Part shown: positions 62,984 to 64,000 of the stretch, one piece after another
How the letters are laid out: each line of letters begins with the position of its first letter
How positions within the stretch are numbered: position 1 is the stretch's first letter
Source of the DNA: Turbatrix aceti
Lineage: Eukaryota > Nematoda > Chromadorea > Rhabditida > Panagrolaimidae
Direction: 5' to 3'
Length of the DNA: 64,000 nt
Assembly (NCBI GenBank): GCA_963969345.1
Contig: OZ017770.1
Location: forward strand, 3,543,246 to 3,607,245
Translations under genes and position numbers: made by a program
Notes under the pieces: model-generated
The model's database searches: none
Told to the model about the DNA's origin: nothing
Seen by the model: only the letters and a program-made list of their open reading frames with translations

Positions 62984-63355
62984 TTACTCAAACTTGCCGA
63001 CAATTTCGGACTCGCGGAAGATGTGGTATTCCTTCTCGTCGATGGCGATCTTGAAGCCACCGAATTCGGGCAGGAGCACGCGATCGCCGGTCTTGAGCGA
63101 GATGGGCACGGTTTCGCCCTTGTCGTTGCGTCCACCGGGGCCTGCGGCAACGACGGTACCTTCGAGCACCTTGCCAGTCGCCTTCTCGGGGAGAAGGATG
63201 CCAGCCTTGGTCTTTGTCTCAGGTGCGAGGCGTTCGACGACGACGCGATCAAAGAGAGGCTTGAGGCCACGGAGAGTCGCCTAAAAACGAAATCATGAAG
63301 TTCAAAGTACATAAAACAGCACAAAACTCACGTTTCTGACAGTGCTGAAGAACAT
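62984..63355 (-). CDS. mitochondrial Hsp10 (GroES) co-chaperonin
   Basis: Exons 63355-63332 and 63280-62984 give 106 aa. MFFSTVRNATLRGLKPLFDRVVVER begins the single Cpn10 domain; the mobile loop lies in APETKTKAGILLPEKATG (residues about 28-45) and the body reads VLEGTVVAAGPGGRNDKG, GDRVLLPEFGG, EYHIFRESEIVGKFE. Hsp10 caps Hsp60 in the mitochondrial matrix. There is no separate transit peptide, as usual for this protein. The first exon is only 24 bases. Its start is 330 bases from that of COQ10, transcribed the other way. Confidence 0.96.
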
Positions 63356-63684
63356 TTTGCAGAGATCGAGATAGACAAGTGTACTAAAAGCAAAATTAAC
63401 TTTAGGTCAACGATTACGAAGCGGAAATCACGCAAAACGATGCATGCAAACACGAATAAAAGTGACAAACTCTGGCCGACCAATAAGCAATTGATCAGAA
63501 CACTGGGCAGTCTGCAAGTTAACCTTTCTCGAACATTCTGCGATCACGCAGCAACGCCTCTGAAGAACATTCTAGCAAAACTACAAATGCGTACACTGGG
63601 TACTCTCGACGCGAAAGCTGACCAACGTTTTTTGAGGTTCACTAAAAATTTTGTCATGTTTCCGGCGCGCTACATGCATCTGGC
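63356..63684. promoter_or_regulatory. shared divergent promoter region of Hsp10 and COQ10
   Basis: 329 bases separate the two start codons, transcribed apart. Both proteins are mitochondrial. I see no clear TATA box; the region is of mixed base composition with no ORF that continues into either gene. A GAA-TTC heat-shock-like pattern occurs near 63530-63575 (TTCTCGAACATTCTG, then GAACATTCTAG), which could be an HSF binding site and would suit Hsp10. Confidence 0.5.
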
Positions 63685-64000
63685 ATGGTTCTTCGGGCAC
63701 TCCAGCGCACTCCAGTCGAAGGACTGGCCGTCTGGCCTCATGGAGTCGCACATCGTCGGCGTTTCTTTGACTTCTACAGAAACTCGGACAAGCTTATGAA
63801 GTACACCGAAAAACGTATCATTGGGTTTGTTTCTGGTTTTTATACTAGTCATTCAAGACTGGGCTTCAGATTCACCGCTGAGCAGATGTTTGACGTCGTC
63901 AACAACGTGACGGAGTACCCGAACTTTGTGCCGTGGTGCAAGCAGGTGCAAGTCAGAAAGCTGAGCGACAGCGTGACGGAGGCTGAGTTGCAGATCGGAT
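63685..64000 (+). CDS. coq-10: COQ10-type ubiquinone-binding START-domain protein, 5' part
   Basis: Exon 1 63685-63824 and exon 2 from 63870 past the window end. The first 90 residues are visible: MVLRALQRTPVEGLAVWPHG could be a transit peptide, then RRRFFDFYRNSDKLMKYTEKRIIGFTAEQMFDVVNNVTEYPNFVPWCKQVQV, which contains the COQ10/Pfam polyketide-cyclase signature (YTEKRIIG and FVPWCK). The protein helps place coenzyme Q in the respiratory chain. The gene is truncated only by the window edge. An alternative start within the long upstream frame (63440) has no conserved sequence. Confidence 0.88.
   Translation, partial: MVLRALQRTPVEGLAVWPHGVAHRRRFFDFYRNSDKLMKYTEKRIIGFVSGFYTSHSRLGFRFTAEQMFDVVNNVTEYPNFVPWCKQVQVRKLSDSVTEAELQIG

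Overview
The window reads as a nematode chromosome. Introns are mostly 45-60 bases with TTTTCAG-type acceptors. One gene encodes a DB-module protein, a nematode-specific domain, and the other orthologues (AEX-3/MADD, SEK-1-type MAPKK, MLS-2-type HMX, TWK-type K2P channel, nematode-style troponin I) fit. No species is claimed.

Region 1 (1 to about 9.68 kb) is an AT-rich, intronless Maverick/Polinton-type virus-like transposon that runs off the left edge. It carries a packaging ATPase, a penton-like minor capsid protein, a major capsid protein broken by one in-frame stop, an integrase with an N-terminal zinc ribbon and a C-terminal chromodomain, a Maverick-type conserved protein, small unknown ORFs and a large envelope-type glycoprotein. 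No DNA polymerase B is visible; it may lie to the left. The right end (9514-9675) is a 19-base inverted repeat enclosing several small palindromes. A separate scrap of Maverick cysteine protease lies at 11.7-11.9 kb, beyond an intron-containing gene, followed by a MITE-like element.

Region 2 (9.9-28 kb) holds a tiny candidate spliced gene, an unrecognised 142-aa gene, a DYRK kinase (mbk-1-like), a secretory CxxS glutaredoxin, a convergent SEK-1-like MAP kinase kinase and the AEX-3/MADD Rab GEF. Region 3 (27.7-49.7 kb) is developmental and neuronal: an HMX homeobox gene with a long empty upstream region, a DB-module secreted protein, a SMYD methyltransferase, an NPY/NPF-type receptor, a K2P channel and troponin I, with gene-poor stretches of 2-5 kb.

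Region 4 (50.9-54.2 kb, minus strand) looks like a four-gene operon: a small membrane protein, TMEM185, the diphthamide J-protein DPH4 (DNAJC24) and RABL3. The DPH4/RABL3 junction is so tight that one 3' splice site may serve both genes. Region 5 (54.7-64 kb) holds DRP-1 (mitochondrial fission), DPH1 (diphthamide), citrate synthase, Hsp10 and the start of COQ10. Hsp10 and COQ10 are divergent across about 330 bases. Exon coordinates were built by hand from splice signals and checked for frame; first exons, untranslated exons and some start codons are less certain.
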